DNA of 64,000 bases from Ophioderma brevispina (GCA_023653785.1 JAMKCH010011908.1:1-64000), one strand, 5' to 3'; counted from the stretch's first letter, positions 1-11,875 are shown. Notes: generated by a model not told the origin, from the sequence alone. Numbers and translations are program-made.

Positions 1-1140
1 CTTACGAGATGTAAACTTGGTGGAAAGGAGGGGGAGGGGTGGGGTGAATGTTGGTGAATTCATGTGTGACCTGGATGACCTCATGTGACCTTGGCCCCAT
101 TTACAATCCACAACGGAAGAGACGACACTACGCGTCTGGGGACCTGCAACATTTTATTTTTACAGGAACTATCATTATTTGTGAGGTCAAAAGTTAAAGA
201 GTCTTAACCCCTAACACCATTTCATCTATAGGGAGAACAGGGAAGGATAAAGGGATTAGAAGGTAAGAATATCTTGGGTGGAAATTGAACCAGGTGCCTC
301 TGGTGCCCCAGTCCACATGACCAAGGGGCTGGCAAGCCACAAGCCACATGTGTGTTGTTAGACGGCTAGAGATTTAGTGCCCATATGAGCGTTCGTATAT
401 GAGACTTCATTGCATGATTTGGGACTTAGGCATTTTCTAGCCCTCAGAGCAGTGAGCGTTGGTTGAGTTTGGGGCATGCCTAGGGTTATGGTGCGTTAAC
501 ATGAAAAAAAAAGAAGCGGTATTACAATCATTTTGTCATTTACCGCACAAAAAGGAAAATCCATTTCAAGGGTAATAAAATTGAGGAAGGAGGAGGGAGG
601 AAATGCTTGAATACCTTCTCACTTGCACCATGGAATCATTATCAATCTTTTGTTAATCAATATATTCTGCTATTCTTTCTAATGAATTGATAGAAAATTT
701 GCTGTTTGATGTGGATCTTTCTGGCTGTGGAAGAGGGGGCACATAGTAGCACATTGATGAGGTGAGGCCTTTGCATGCAAGGCATAAGGATGTAGGTCAT
801 TAAATTTGTGATGTGAATCAAGCAAACGGGGGGGCAGGGTAGCTGGGCAGTCCAGGGTGGATGATGGTTGGAGAGTATAAGATCATTTGAGCGGCCCTGG
901 TTCAGCTTGTTCAAGAGTTGGGTTTCTTGATCATACTCATGTAGTTCCTATTAGAGATCAGACATTGATGATCATGCAGCAGTTGGGAGTATGGATTTGT
1001 CCTCGCTCCCACCCAGTTGCGGTTTTAAAACGTGCAAAGGTGTTTGCAATGGGGTCGGCGCCTCATGGTGGGTTTTTTTTTGTTAGAGAGTCATGTAAAG
1101 CTGTTGGTTCTGTGTGTCAGTGGAGTCAATTCTGAGCATG
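1..1140. other. non-coding stretch, no gene seen
   Basis: I see no convincing exon here. Positions 64-97 contain several AGGTCA-type half-sites on the minus strand (TGACCT, TGACC). Short open frames at 657-914 and 887-1135 have no recognisable domain and look like chance frames. A purine-rich patch lies around 571-600. Confidence 0.6.
270..350 (-). repeat. possible tRNA-like SINE fragment
   Basis: Read on the minus strand, this has an A-box-like TGGTCATGTGG followed about 21 nt later by a B-box-like GGTTCAATTTCC. The spacing is shorter than in a normal tRNA and no full cloverleaf forms. A decayed tRNA-derived retroposon head is possible, but chance similarity is not excluded. Confidence 0.2.
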
Positions 1141-1147
1141 TAAAAGT

Positions 1148-1345
1148 TGCAGATCTATCAAAACGAGTCGGGGATCATCCTGGGCTGTTACCTGCACACA
1201 GTTACTCTAGGTACGAGGGTCCCTTCCAACCCAAACTAGGCCAGTTGGACGGCTATTGCCGTAATCCAACATAGACATATGTTAAGGCAAAGTTTGTCCT
1301 AGCAGTGGACTGACACAGCTAATGATGATGATGATATGAAGTTGG
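1148..1345 (+). repeat. possible retroposon 3' end with GAT-triplet tail
   Basis: A moderately GC-rich body ends in a short (GAT)n run at about 1322-1336 (AATGATGATGATGATATG). A body ending in a trinucleotide run is typical of RTE/I-type LINE or SINE 3' ends. No reverse-transcriptase coding is visible upstream, so if real it is a 5'-truncated copy. The family was not identified. Confidence 0.3.
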
Positions 1346-1954
1346 GCAAATATAATTTGTAGTTATTTTCTGTAAGAGCCATTATTTCCAGTTTTCAGTT
1401 ACATGAACCCCACAAAATAGGACATAGAGATCATAAAATAAGGTATTTTCAATATGATTGCGCCGCAAAAAATAACAAACAGAGAAAAGTAGGTTTAAAG
1501 TTTGTACTATGTAATTCAGTCGATTAAGAGATAGCTTGAAAATCATCATTTGACACACTTATCATGGAAGTGAAAAGAAAAAAATAAATACATGTTGATG
1601 GACAAAACATTTTCTGTAAAAATCAACAATGTCTATATCTTCTCCCTCTGCACCTATTTGGACTATCTTACAAACTTGTTTAGTGACTTCACAATCACAC
1701 TCATTTTGCTTGATTGCCTCACATATGGTGCCACTACATCAAAAATAGTTTCAAACTGAGTTGTTACCCTTTAAAATAGTTGGATAATATCATAGCCTGG
1801 CCTCATAGGGTTAATCATGATTTTATCACAAACTGAACATTAAAATAGGTTGATCAAAGATTGCACTCCAAACACTTTGTAAAACCCCTTTAAAAAATTC
1901 AGGTTTAGGCAAAACACCTCTTTGAAGGGTGTTTCCATAAGGGGCCCTTTGAAC
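1346..1954. other. non-coding stretch, nothing recognised
   Basis: AT-rich sequence with frequent stops in all frames. I see no repeat shared with the rest of the window and no splice-bounded coding segment. Confidence 0.55.
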
Positions 1955-2350
1955 CATTTTTGTGTGCGCCTGCCCTAAGGCAGGGAAAGGAGACCACATA
2001 GGGATCACTTTGTCCACTGATGTCTGTTGTTGATGTCTGTTGTGATTGTTGAAAAAGGGTTAACATTTGCCTGTAAATATGCATATATCGATGGATTTAA
2101 ACCAAACTTGAGTCATAGATGCAAACATGGGATCGCTCATGTGCTGTGAGATTAATGTCACATACCAAGGTCAAAGGTCAGGTGGGTCAAGTGTAAAGAT
2201 AGGCTGAAAATGTAAAATTGACCTCAATTGAAAAGGAAGTTCAATTGGAACCAACACTTGAGTCATAGGTTAACATTGAGATCCCTCATTTGTTGATGAG
2301 GCATAAGGTCCATGGCAAGGTCAAACGGTCATATGAGGCATATCATTTAC
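1955..2350. repeat. dispersed AGGTCA-rich repeat, copy A
   Basis: This family recurs at 45351-45600 and 53990-54200. Shared pieces are a CCTAAGGCAGG-like start, the run GATCACTTTGTCCACTG, TGTTGATGTCTGTTG, and a block around TTCAATTGGAACCAA. A perfect direct repeat AGGTCA-A-AGGTCA lies at 2168-2180, matching the DR1 site bound by RXR, HNF4 and COUP-TF-type nuclear receptors. Further degenerate half-sites follow at 2310-2335. No ends with target duplication were found, so the element class is unknown. Confidence 0.6.
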
Positions 2351-2636
2351 AACAAACACACGGCACACTTGAAGGTTTCCCGAAAGTTCGTCGAAAAAAG
2401 TGGGTAGGATGGGTTACCTTATGGAAACACTCACTTATTTCTCACAAATTTTCCACATTCGGAATTTGTCACCGAACATGGTCAAACTTTTCATGGCAGC
2501 AATGCTCTGTAAAGACAACACAGTGGCTGAAGTTCACTGACCCATTTCTTTTACACATTTTCTTTTCTGCAAGGATATGGTGGGAAGTTTAACCTGTGTG
2601 ACATGGCTGAGAAGAGGTGGCAGATGATTAAAGAAC

Positions 2637-2938
2637 TTAAAGGGGCATTTGGTGATGTTCAGCATGTCTCCCAACTTTCTTAAAAAGTTGAGAGGTGTAT
2701 ATTATCATGAATCATTGGTCTCTAAACATTTAACATCAGATTCAATCTGAGAAAGAATTTTGAATTTTGAATTTTCTGCTTAAAACAGAAGTTAAAAACA
2801 CAGGAGCCAGTGAGGTACTGTAGAACAAATATTGCTCATAACATCAAACTAACCATCACAATGAACACATTTTGAGCTAAAACCTTTTATCAATATACAT
2901 ATTGAATGAAGGTGCGAGGATCACAAAATGCACCTTAA
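2637..2938 (+). mobile_element. MITE-1 copy, TTAA-flanked
   Basis: The element is bounded by TTAA at 2637-2640 and 2935-2938. It starts AGGGGCATTT and ends AAATGCACCT, which are near-perfect inverted repeats. The same family occurs at 10275-10620, 15377-15726 and 21408-21761. TTAA target duplication is the hallmark of piggyBac-type transposition. With about 300 bp and no coding frame it must be non-autonomous. Its interior is the most diverged of the four copies. Confidence 0.7.
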
Positions 2939-2972
2939 AGCGATAGGTCTGTGTACGGCAGTGCTTTATCTT

Positions 2973-3115
2973 CCTCGAGTCAGTGATGTGAAGTGTGTAA
3001 AGCAATAATCGCAGGCATTAAATCGAAAGTGTTGATCACACGGATAAAGCGGTGTGCACTGTGCAGATGTACACACAAACAACTGTCTGAACGCCGTGAC
3101 GTCACTGACTCGAGG
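2973..3115. mobile_element. short inverted-repeat element
   Basis: A perfect 14-bp inverted repeat, CCTCGAGTCAGTGA at 2973-2986 and its complement at 3102-3115, encloses 115 bp. It begins 35 bp after the MITE-1 copy. The right arm continues as GACGTCA and the left as TGATGTGA. No clear target duplication was found. It is either a tiny MITE or the fused ends of a larger deleted element. Confidence 0.5.
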
Positions 3116-3119
3116 ATGG

Positions 3120-4254
3120 CTACACTAAGTTTGGAAACGAATTAGTACGGCAACCATTATCATGTTTATGAGGAGCACTGTCTCTTGCAGAACATATTTT
3201 GCTATAGTGCAGGACAAGATTAGGCGGACCAATGGCGCATATGTCACAAGGTTTGTCAATCAGTGCAGTGCGAACTTTGATTGATGAATTTGGAGTTGGG
3301 TGGGGCATATGGTGGGCGTGTTAGAACAGAATATGATTTAAAATACCAATTAAAGTCAGGTTTTCTACTCACGGACCAATAATTTAAAGATTATAATCTG
3401 TCGATTATTGACATTTGTTCTGCAACTGGCAAATTATGTCGGCAGGCAAGTGGTTGCTTCTTTGCTCTTGTTTTATGTTTTATGTCGATGGACTATGTCA
3501 TCTTGTTAAATTCAACTATTGGACAATGTATGGTATGGTTGACCTCCACGTGAATTTCAACACATGGGGGCTTGGGTGGTTGAAGATTTTGTGGGTTGGG
3601 CGTGGACCATTGTGTTGGACTGGATTCAGTCAGCTCATAATCTTGTGCCATTGGGGATAGTCCTGAACATTTTATTGTCGGGATTACTTTAATTAACTTC
3701 TGCTAATAGTTACACTGTGAATGATATAGTGTATCATAACTTGTCTTCTTCAATTTGGTGCACCTTGACAGGTTTGTTGTTGTTGTCATTTTGTTTGAAA
3801 GCATCACAAATATGGAAATAAGCCCAATCCTAGAGATTGTGTTGTGGCAACTAATTCATACTAACGCATACCTTTGACCAGTATATAATTTCTATAACTT
3901 AAAAGCCCAAAATGAGAAGATTTGGTTGTTTGTATTGAAACCATAGTTAAAGATGTGAATCCTTTTGGATTAGACAAGACTATGGTTGTCATTTCATGTT
4001 GTGTACAATCTATTAACATCTATCTATATAACACTACTAAAAAAAACAGATATGTCTGTCTGTCCGGCATATGCGTATTGCCTTGGCCTATGAGCTGTAT
4101 TTGGCATGCAGGTAGGAAATACCAGTCTGACATTGTTGTCAGGATTGCAGAAGTTGACCCAAAAGTGTTGACATAGAAAATTCCCGATGAGCAAAATATG
4201 GTCAAAAGGACCACTTGACCTGGCACAGAAACAAATTGAGGTCTAAGGTCACAC
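3120..4254. other. non-coding stretch, no gene seen
   Basis: There are no domain-like frames. The frames at 3415-3660 and 4020-4331 are rich in W, C, H and Y and lack splice context, typical of chance reading. No internal repeat with the rest of the window was noticed. Confidence 0.5.
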
Positions 4255-4718
4255 CGGGGAAATGCACTAGTTTTCAAAAGCGTGGCCCCTGGTAGGATAT
4301 TGCCTTTGGTGCAGGAGCGTTCCCCGTTCAAACCCGGTAGCGGCCACTAGCTGGATTTAATCGGGTACTAAATTCGGATTTAATTGGTATAAGAACTAGT
4401 GATTAAAAGAATTCGCTCTCCTGTGTTCATTTGGACGTGGGCAAATGAACCACGAGAATATCCGTCCTTCGGAGGAGACGTTAAGCCGCTCGGTTCCCAT
4501 ATAAGAGAGTCATACTGTACATGTATATCACAACCCACCCACAACCAAAACAAGGCGGGGGGTCGCCAGGTGTTTCCGAGAAGAGTAGGGTGAACCCTGA
4601 TTGCCCCAAGCCGTTCTGGTCAGTTCCGAGGGATACCCCTAGTAGACGTGGTTAAACACTGTTGGGTATAACTCTGAGGTCTCGGTCTCCTAACTGTAAT
4701 AAATAATAAATAATAAAT
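4255..4718 (+). mobile_element. SINE/LINE-tail-like retroposon with TAA-type tail
   Basis: The segment has a tRNA-like patch near 4285-4345 with a B-box-like GTTCAAACCC, a CpG-containing body with CCTTCGGAGGAGACGTTAAG at about 4467-4486, and a tail of AATAAATAATAAATAATAAA at 4698-4718. Tails made of TAA/AATA units are typical of I/Nimb/RTE-type LINEs and the SINEs that borrow their 3' ends. No reverse-transcriptase reading frame is present. Orientation is plus, judged from the tail. Confidence 0.5.
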
Positions 4719-4987
4719 CTAGAGACAAACATTAGATGCAACATGAGCAGATGCATGGGACATCACTTTTCTATTCATTTTTTAAAATATGTATGCAGAT
4801 ATTTCGATTTTTTAAGTACTTTTTTTGCACCAAGCAAACAAAAATGTGGCATTTACCTACTACAGCCAGCTATAATTTCTTGGACATGGTGTTTGGGTGT
4901 GCGGGTGCACATAGCTGTAGTAAGTTTCACAAAACCTAGGTATACATGAATAGACTTAGTCCAAGCCCGAGTTTTCAAGCAAGTGAT

Positions 4988-5056
4988 AAAAAAAAAAAAA
5001 AAAAAAAAAACCCCCCAAAAAAAACCCTTCTCTCTCTCAACAAAAAAAAAAAAAAA
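4988..5056. repeat. homopolymer A/C tract
   Basis: A run of 23 A (4988-5010), then 6 C, 8 A, a short CT-rich gap and 15 A (5042-5056). Poly-lysine or poly-phenylalanine frames across it are artefacts. Downstream at 5060-5200 one frame reads several CxxC pairs, but no known domain was recognised. Confidence 0.85.
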
Positions 5057-5569
5057 TGTGCACATCGCAGCAAGGACAGCTGCAATCGCAAAGCCAACTG
5101 TGTGCTATACATGCAAAACAGTGACAAGAACGTGCGACAATTACTCCTGGCCTTCTGGCCAGATGAAGTGTAGTAGCTGTGCAAGCTACTCCCATCGTAG
5201 CTGATGTGGTCCTCCTTCACGGTAGTACTCTCTTTGTCCATCTAATCCCTATTGGAATACACAGGCAAGTATAGGCAAACAAATCAAAAACGTAATGCCC
5301 AATGGCATGCTTAGTCAGCACTGCCACACATGCCATTGGGCATTTTTCTGGTAGCAAAATTGCCATTGTGGCACAGAGCCACCAGAGTTCGTAAAAGGTT
5401 GTACCAGATGGTAGATTTGCCAATCTCAGCACAGGTCAGCAAAAAGCATTCTGAGGGCGACTGCCAAAGAACACTTGCAGTGTGAGCTGTTCATGTGAAG
5501 GTAGCTCAGTGCCAGGTAGCCTTTCATCAATGCATGCCTTTTATTTTTAGTTGGACTCTTCACTTTCGC

Positions 5570-5930
5570 GCACGCCATATTTGCACGCCCCGAACTACAC
5601 ATTTCTAACCCCCTGCTCTATCACCGGACATTCCTCCACAAATCTACTCTTCCCCCAACCATCACACATGCATCTCTACTCCACCCAATCCGCTCCTCTT
5701 ATTCCGCCTTAGCGCATCCCACCCTACTCCGCCTTCCCCCTATTTCTCCGTCACTAATTCCCCTGTGATCCACCCCTTCACTTCATCCCATTCCCCCTCC
5801 TCCCCATCGTCATTCTCTCATCTTTTTTCCACCCTCCCACCCTCATCCCACCTCAGCACCTCACGCTCCCTACTTACCCACCCACACATGCTGCCCTCCC
5901 TTATCCCCTCATCTTCCTACTCAGTCCATG
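5570..5930. repeat. pyrimidine-rich low-complexity tract
   Basis: About 350 bp are strongly enriched in C and T on the plus strand, with repeated CCACCC, TCCTCC and CTTCCC words. Such polypurine/polypyrimidine strand asymmetry can form triplex DNA. No unit periodicity is visible. The serine/proline-rich frame 5765-5947 is a by-product. Confidence 0.75.
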
Positions 5931-6284
5931 TCAGGAATGTGCTATAGCGCCCTCACAGGGATCTCCTGTGCATTGCCTTCAGCAAATATTTGGTGTGTTT
6001 GGTTTCTTTTTTTTTTATATAATATCTCTGTGCTATTCTGGGCAACTGATGGGCAATGGCATGACATCCACACACGGTGCTTGGCATATGTATTGCGGTC
6101 AAACAAATATGTGTACCAGCATCTGGCGGCATGTTTTGTTACTGTTGGGAATACATATGTGTTTAAAGAAAAAGTTTGGTTGATGTGGCACTCGATATTT
6201 AGGAAGGTACATTCCCCATGCGACAACCCAATAATAGTCCTTAGTTTGACACATTAAGCTTGCACAGGACTATCCCTATTTGTG

Positions 6285-6365
6285 CAAAGGACGCTCGGCC
6301 TTCGGCTCCGCTCGGCGTGGGCTTCGCCCTCGATCCAGCCTTTGGCGATCCTGTTACGGATGGTG
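6285..6365. repeat. CpG-rich island-like repeat patch
   Basis: An 80-bp patch is far more GC- and CpG-rich than its surroundings, built from overlapping words such as CTCGGCCTTCGG, CTCGGCG and GGCTTCGCC. It looks like a short degenerate repeat array or the end of a dispersed element rather than a promoter, because no exon follows it. Confidence 0.4.
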
Positions 6366-6842
6366 GACAAAAATTTTGAGGCGTCTTTGAAGGGGGGGGG
6401 TACACTTGGCAGGCATTTTACAGTACAGTAAAATATGGCCTTCAGACCTGAATTTTTTGTGCTGATACTAGAACAAAACAACATGATGAGGCCTCATGAA
6501 ATGGTGTCAACCTTGTAGGCATATTAAGAATTTGAATGAAATAACGGCATATTTCAAGAATACCTTCTGCATGTACTATACCTGTCGGCTTGGTCCAATC
6601 AAGGGATCTAGTTGGGTGTTGATGCTCTTGTTGCATGTATGCTTAGTTCAAACAACCATAATGAACTTTTAGAATAAAATTTAAAAATGTTGATTGTAGT
6701 TAACTAAAGTTTGATTATTTCAGTGTTATGTTAACTCCTTGGGGCTCCCTGTTTTTAAAAAAAACAAAGTAAAATCAGCCTATGTTTGGGGTCGGATAGC
6801 TGCTAAGCCCCTTCAGATATGGCGTTCTGTATACACCCTGAC
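6366..6842. other. non-coding stretch, nothing recognised
   Basis: There is a G-run at 6391-6399. No coding or repeat structure was recognised. Confidence 0.5.
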
Positions 6843-7197
6843 TTAAAAGACAATATCAGTATTTATCCAAAGGTAAAAATATTTGAAATGAGTTCAACAA
6901 GTGACGAATAAGTCTCTAGAATTCTCATAAGTTACATGTTCCAATTGAAGAATTAAAGAGAAGGAAGCAAAAACGCAAGTTTTTCAAAGAATACGAACTC
7001 CCCTTTTCAATTACGTGTGGAGTAAGTGTCCGAACGGACAGTAATGACTAAAATTTCCGATTTGCCCTTATTAGGTTGCTTTGGTCCTATCATTTGCAGG
7101 GTGTGTTAGGATACCTATACTTGTTACAAAACATTCAAAATCTGATTTTGATGATTTTTTCGATTTTCTATTTATCAAATCATGATAGTGTCTTTAA
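6843..7197 (+). mobile_element. MITE-2 copy, TTAA-flanked
   Basis: Bounded by TTAA at 6843-6846 and 7194-7197. The ends are inverted repeats: TTAAAAGACAATATCAGT on the left and CATGATAGTGTCTTTAA on the right. Internal landmarks shared with other copies (14484-14842, 32224-32582 reversed, 35756-36272) are GGACAGTAATGACTAAAAT, CCTTATTAGG and the AATCTGATTTTGATGATTTT block near the right end. At about 355 bp with no coding capacity it is non-autonomous and piggyBac-like by target site. Confidence 0.7.
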
Positions 7198-7994
7198 GCA
7201 GTGAAGAATGGCAATTTTCCTCCCATGGACAAAACAGGTTATGTCATGAGAGCAATTATGTCTTTTGAATGAGCTCATGCATACATTTCAGCATAAAAAA
7301 AATAAAGGGAGGCTTCAGTACTGCTTAATTTTTCACTACTTTTTCTTCAAACATGATATGAAGTATCCTTCATGTCCTTCCTTTGGTCAGCAAAGCAGGA
7401 AATTCCAAGTGTTTAAATTTCTCTCTGCAAATGGACACATTGCAGCACAATTCTGCAGGACATTTTGATGTAAGTATATGCCCATAATACAAAAGAACAC
7501 TATCAGAATCAATTGGTATTTATAGAGCTCTACCTATATTGAGGGTTGGGTCATTTAGTGACCCTTAGTCATCAATTCAGCAGTCTTTATGGAGTATAGT
7601 GTAGCATCACACACACTTTATTCCATAAAGGCTGCTCAGTTCAACAGGGTCACCAGTGAAGTGGAGTCACTAAATGGCCCAACTCTTTATCCCCCTGTCT
7701 TGAAAAGCAGAAGGGGGATTTTGCAATACCGCGCATGTCTGTATATTCCAGTTTGGTTAGGTTTTCGTTTTTCAGGTCTCCTTCAAAAAGTTGAAGTCCG
7801 ATTGAAATCAGACTTAGGGTTAAGGTGCAATAGGGGTTCCTTAATATGTGGATGATGTCAAAGGTCATGGACCAAGGTCATCTGAGGTCATGTTCCAGAC
7901 TGCCATCTTGACAGGGGGATCACGCAAGTTTACTTGCTGTATTGATGCACTCTATCGAGGGAATAAAGAGTATTTGAAATTAAATTGGATTGAA
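7198..7994. other. non-coding stretch with degenerate AGGTCA sites
   Basis: No gene was recognised. Positions 7853-7892 contain TGTCAAAGGTCA, AGGTCA and a further AGGTCA in close succession, resembling the dispersed AGGTCA-rich family but without its other landmarks. TCACTAAATGGCC at 7667-7679 is the inverted partner of GGTCATTTAGTGAC at 7550-7563, giving a ~130-bp loop. Confidence 0.45.
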
Positions 7995-8602
7995 GTGGTG
8001 GGGGGAAGGACACTCGATGTTCGATACTAGATTTGGAATTTTGGAGATTGCCGAGCTTCTGTGAAGCTCTATGGGAAAAATCCTGAAATGAGCATTATTT
8101 TGCCCCAAATTTTTGTTCTGTGAACTTTTAGTTCGTAGAAGAAATTTGAAGAAAAATACATTGAAAAATCAATTTCCGTGCAATTTCAAAAATTCCTAGA
8201 CTGCTAGAATGTTATTTATTCAAATTTAGTCTCATTCTCATGTATTTGGGGTCCTACCACACATATCGGTGCATATCGAGGTCCGAGTACGTAACATCTA
8301 CAAATGTACATGAGAATACTGCGCTCATTGCAATACAACGTATACCTGAAAAATATTGACGGGAGGCCTTGCTCATGTTGAACACTTTTTGCTCAAATTC
8401 CTTTCCAAGATGCTATTTACATAGAGGGCATGTTTCGCCATTAACATTAGGAAAATCGTTTTTATGGCGTTGACGTTTTTGCAGCAAACGTTTGTTGCAC
8501 GGTCATTACAGAAAAAATGACAGTGTATCATTGCTTTAAAATAACACCATAGACTGTATATACACTATTTATTGGTTATTTATATAGAGTGTTAATTTTC
8601 CA
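7995..8602 (+). repeat. R4 dispersed repeat, copy 1
   Basis: This matches 18885-19605 in the same orientation over its full length. Landmarks are GATGTTCGAT, TTGCCGAGCTTCTGTGAAGC, CTAGACTGCT, ATTCAAATTTAGTCTCATTC, GGGTCCTACCAC and the end ATATAGAGTGTTAATTTTCC. No coding frame is present. No clear terminal inverted repeat or target duplication was found, so the class is undetermined. Confidence 0.65.
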
Positions 8603-8603
8603 C

Positions 8604-9021
8604 ACACACACGGTTTAGCATTGAGGGTTATGGTAGAATTAGGATCGCCGTGCCAGCGTGACGATTCCGAGTGGTTCAGACCGAAAGTGAGCATGAAAGA
8701 GGGCCCCCACTGCGCTCGGGGTCTAACCTGTCCGACGCCCAGTTTTCCCATATTCTAATGCATAAGCACAAGAAAATACTGATGCTCGGTGGCCCGCGCG
8801 TGTGGCATCATCAGTCACACACACACATATTCACGTTTAGGCATCGAATGTAATGGGAGAATGAGGAGCACCGTGACAGCGTGACGATTCCAAGTGTTCA
8901 GACCGAAGGGAGCATGAAAAGAGGGCCCACTGCCGCTCGGGTCTAACCTTCCGACGCCCCAGAATACTGATGCGCGGTGGCATCGCGTGTGGCAGCGCTT
9001 TTGTGCAGCATCAGTACACAC
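8604..9021 (+). repeat. two-unit tandem duplication (~210 bp units)
   Basis: Units 8604-8816 and 8817-9021 share a CA-repeat start, GCGTGACGATTCC, TTCAGACCGAA, GAGGGCCC, CGCTCGGG, TCTAACCT, CCGACGCCC and AATACTGATGC. Both are CpG-rich against an AT-rich background. The two units differ mostly by small indels. Confidence 0.65.
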
Positions 9022-10089
9022 ACAAACACACACCCACCGTTTTTGTTAACCCAGTCCCTGATTTGTTCTCGTCAACAGATTTTTACCCCAGTTTGTGTTA
9101 ACCCATTCCCTGTTCTCGTTACAGGATTGTACAACCGCGGGGTCAGAATAGTTTGCAGTGACCCCTGCTCCAAAGGAGCGAACCATAAAACTGACACTGA
9201 CCCCAAATTGCTGTACATGTTGACACACACAGTGAACAAAAAAAAATCCGAGTCCTTTCCCCTGGGGTTGAGGCATGTCGCTACAACCATGATTTTCCTT
9301 GTGCACCATGGAAAAAGCAAACATCCAGAGCCCATGTAATATTCCACAGGATAATAAAACAGCTGTTTGCAATGCTAAACCCTTTTTTTTCTCTTTCTGC
9401 AATCAACAACCTCTCTCTCCCATTTTGTGTGAGCTGTTTTCAACATAAACTCTCCATATTTTGGTGTTAAGTCCGTGGGTGACTGGCACACCGCAATGGG
9501 AATTGCGAGAATTTGGTATCGAAAATTAAACAGAATTACCCTGGGCTCCTCATACGTATATACAACCAATCTTACCATAACTTTAACTAAAAATCTCCAA
9601 AATCATCATCATAATTCCCATGCGAATGGGAAAAAATGGCACATGTGGTATCTTCCAACATTTTACAATCTGTTAACAGTAATAAGAAAAAGGTCATCGT
9701 AAACCCTTTAGTGAAAATGGGTATCTATCGAGTAGCACGGTGGCATTCCCTGTGTGATATAACATGAATGTTCATTGTAGGTGCCCTGAATCCTAGACAC
9801 ACAAAATTACAGCTATTTAAGTTGAGCACAAAAAATCCCAGAACGAGAGCTTTTTGTTTGATGGATCATTCGTTGTGGATAAAGGGTAGCTACAGAAAGA
9901 ATAAGGAAAGCATGAACACCATGGGCTCTGTTTTGGTTTGTTTAATTTTGTTTTTCTCCCAGAAAGAGTATGGAAGGGCAAGGAGTGATGGTGTAAAGGA
10001 AAGCAGTTAAAAGAAAGATATGGGGGAGAGAAGGAATTTGTTTTCAGGGAAAGGGGAGGAATATAGTGAGGAGAAAGCGAGGACTAGGG
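9022..10089. other. non-coding stretch, no gene seen
   Basis: A short local duplication (GTTAACCCAGTCCCTGATTT near 9046, GTTAACCCATTCCCTGTTCT near 9098) is present. The 118-120-residue frames at 8977-9402 on both strands overlap each other and show no domain. I regard them as chance frames. Confidence 0.5.
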
Positions 10090-10235
10090 GGCTGTGGACT
10101 CGTTTGTAATTGCTGGGGTTGTTGGGGGGTGGGTTTGTGGTGGGTTTGAGTAACATTGGTTAGTTTGTTGGTTGGTGGGGTTGAGTTTGATTGATGGGGT
10201 TGATGGGTGGGTTGGTTTGTTGAGTTTGTTACAGA
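10090..10235. repeat. G/T-rich low-complexity tract
   Basis: The plus strand is almost entirely G and T with many GGGT, GGTTG and GGGG words. Several G-runs of three or more lie close enough together to allow G-quadruplex folding. It sits just upstream of a MITE-1 copy. Confidence 0.7.
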
Positions 10236-10274
10236 CAGTCCAAATAGTATTTGGAAATGCAGTATTCTTCAATT

Positions 10275-10620
10275 TTAAAGGGGCATTTCATGATCCACCG
10301 CCTTGTCCCCCGACTTACCTAAAAAAAGTTGAGATTTTTGTAATATCTGAATCGTTGGGCTATGTATAGTATGTGTGCCCAATCTGACAAGCAATTGTGA
10401 TCATCTCTGTAAGAAATTTGCAATTATGTATTTTCTGCCCATAAGTAGACAGAAATTACAGTACAGTAGTCGATTGGAAATTATGATACAAACATTTGCT
10501 CATAACACCAAAACACAAGATCAGAATCAACGGAAATTTCGGAATAAGCTTTTCCCCCGAGGATATCTTGCAAAATGTGAACAAAACAGACGGTACTAGA
10601 AATATGAAATGCACCTTTAA
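10275..10620 (+). mobile_element. MITE-1 copy, TTAA-flanked, best preserved
   Basis: TTAA at 10275-10278 and 10617-10620. The left end TTAAAGGGGCATTTC and the right end GAAATGCACCTTTAA pair almost perfectly. At 346 bp with no coding frame, this copy best defines the family and its TTAA target. Confidence 0.8.
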
Positions 10621-11376
10621 CTGGAATATTTTTCTGATTCCAGTCAAATGTCATGTGAAGTGTTAAATATCTCAATAAATCCAATAGCAACCATCAAACA
10701 TGGCAGCAGTCATAGATTGTTTGCTCTCTCGATACCTAGATCTGACGGGATTAATCAACGGCCTATTGATAATTCCAAAAGGTCCACATATAAGTTGACT
10801 GATAGAAAATAATGTGTGTCACGAGGGCTAGAGAAAATGCCATAACCTGTCAATGAGCAAATTGACCTACAGGTTCTAGTTTGTAATATGTTTACAAATG
10901 ATGGATGGGAAGCCTGGTAAGTCAAGGGAATTGAGCTGTGATTCTGAAAAGGTATGAAGGAAATCTGACTGAACTCGAGATACTTAACTCCTGGGCATTG
11001 TCTCAAAGCTGACATGCATGTTTGTAAATTTTGCAATAAATTCAAAAAAGTTATGCGGAACTTTTCAATTTGTTTTTAAAAAAAAAAAAATTGTGGAACT
11101 CTGTTTTATGTTGAAAACTGAAAAAAATATGTATGATTCACACGATCTGCGGCTCTTGGCATAGAACATTGGTTTCCGTCATGTAGACGTGAGTGCAGAG
11201 ACAAAACCCACTGGGCACTAGTGTGCGAAGCAATCTGACCGACACCGCCAACGTACAAACAGTATACCTTCTATTTAGTCAAGTATTTCGATCCACAGGT
11301 AACATGCACCCCAGCATGCACCACGCCTCATTGTGTGGTAATTAGTCTATAGTCTGCCGAATTCAACCAGATTCAA
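10621..11376. other. non-coding stretch, nothing recognised
   Basis: There is an A-run at 11079-11090. No recognisable exon or repeat. Confidence 0.5.
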
Positions 11377-11590
11377 CTCAAGGGTGCACACCACTATATT
11401 GCACCTCCCATAGACTTTGTATAGAAAATATAGGTTCTATCTTCGGCTGTATCTCAAGGTACCCTGCGTTTCAGAAAGTGAGAGTTGCGCAGTTTGTTCG
11501 CAAGACTTTCTTTTAGGACATATCCAAGTTTGATTTAACATTTTTTGTATAAATTTTCCGATATTTAGCGATTTCTCGAAGGTAGTAATT
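11377..11590 (-). repeat. R5 dispersed repeat, copy 1
   Basis: The reverse complement matches 20226-20380 plus 20930-20986. Landmarks are CCTCCCATAGACTTTGTATA, GAGTTGCGCAGTTTGTTCGC and TTTAGCGATTT. The copy at 20 kb is interrupted by an R6 element, while this one is continuous, which proves that the interruption is an insertion. Confidence 0.6.
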
Positions 11591-11739
11591 TTGCTACGTA
11601 AACATTTTTGCTTGAAACAGGGAAACGCATGTTTGTTAATCCACCGTAAGAAACAAAATAAGCTTAAAAAACAAATTTTTGCTTTCAGAAATATGATGAA
11701 CACATTCAAAAAAAAAAATTCACTCCCAGCTCAGGTGTT

Positions 11740-11875
11740 TTTTCTTTTCTTTTCTGTGTCTCTGTCTTTCTGTGTCTGTCTTTCTGTGTCTCTGTCTTTC
11801 TTTTATTCTGTCTCTTGCTGTTTGTCTCTTTATTGTTTGTATCTTTGTCTCTGTTTGTCTTTCACCATCATGCTC
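11740..11875. repeat. TCTG/TTTC pyrimidine microsatellite
   Basis: A degenerate array of TCTGTCTTTC and TGTGTCTC words on the plus strand spans about 130 bp. Frames through it read as S/L/C-rich peptides and are not genes. Confidence 0.8.

Noticed and set aside
5060..5200. Cysteine-rich zinc-ribbon-like frame
   Set aside because: Two CxxC pairs appear, but the frame starts in a poly-A tract and no known zinc-finger pattern fits.
8977..9402. Overlapping 118-120-residue frames on opposite strands
   Set aside because: Neither has a domain, splice context or biased composition, and they mirror each other, as chance open stretches do.
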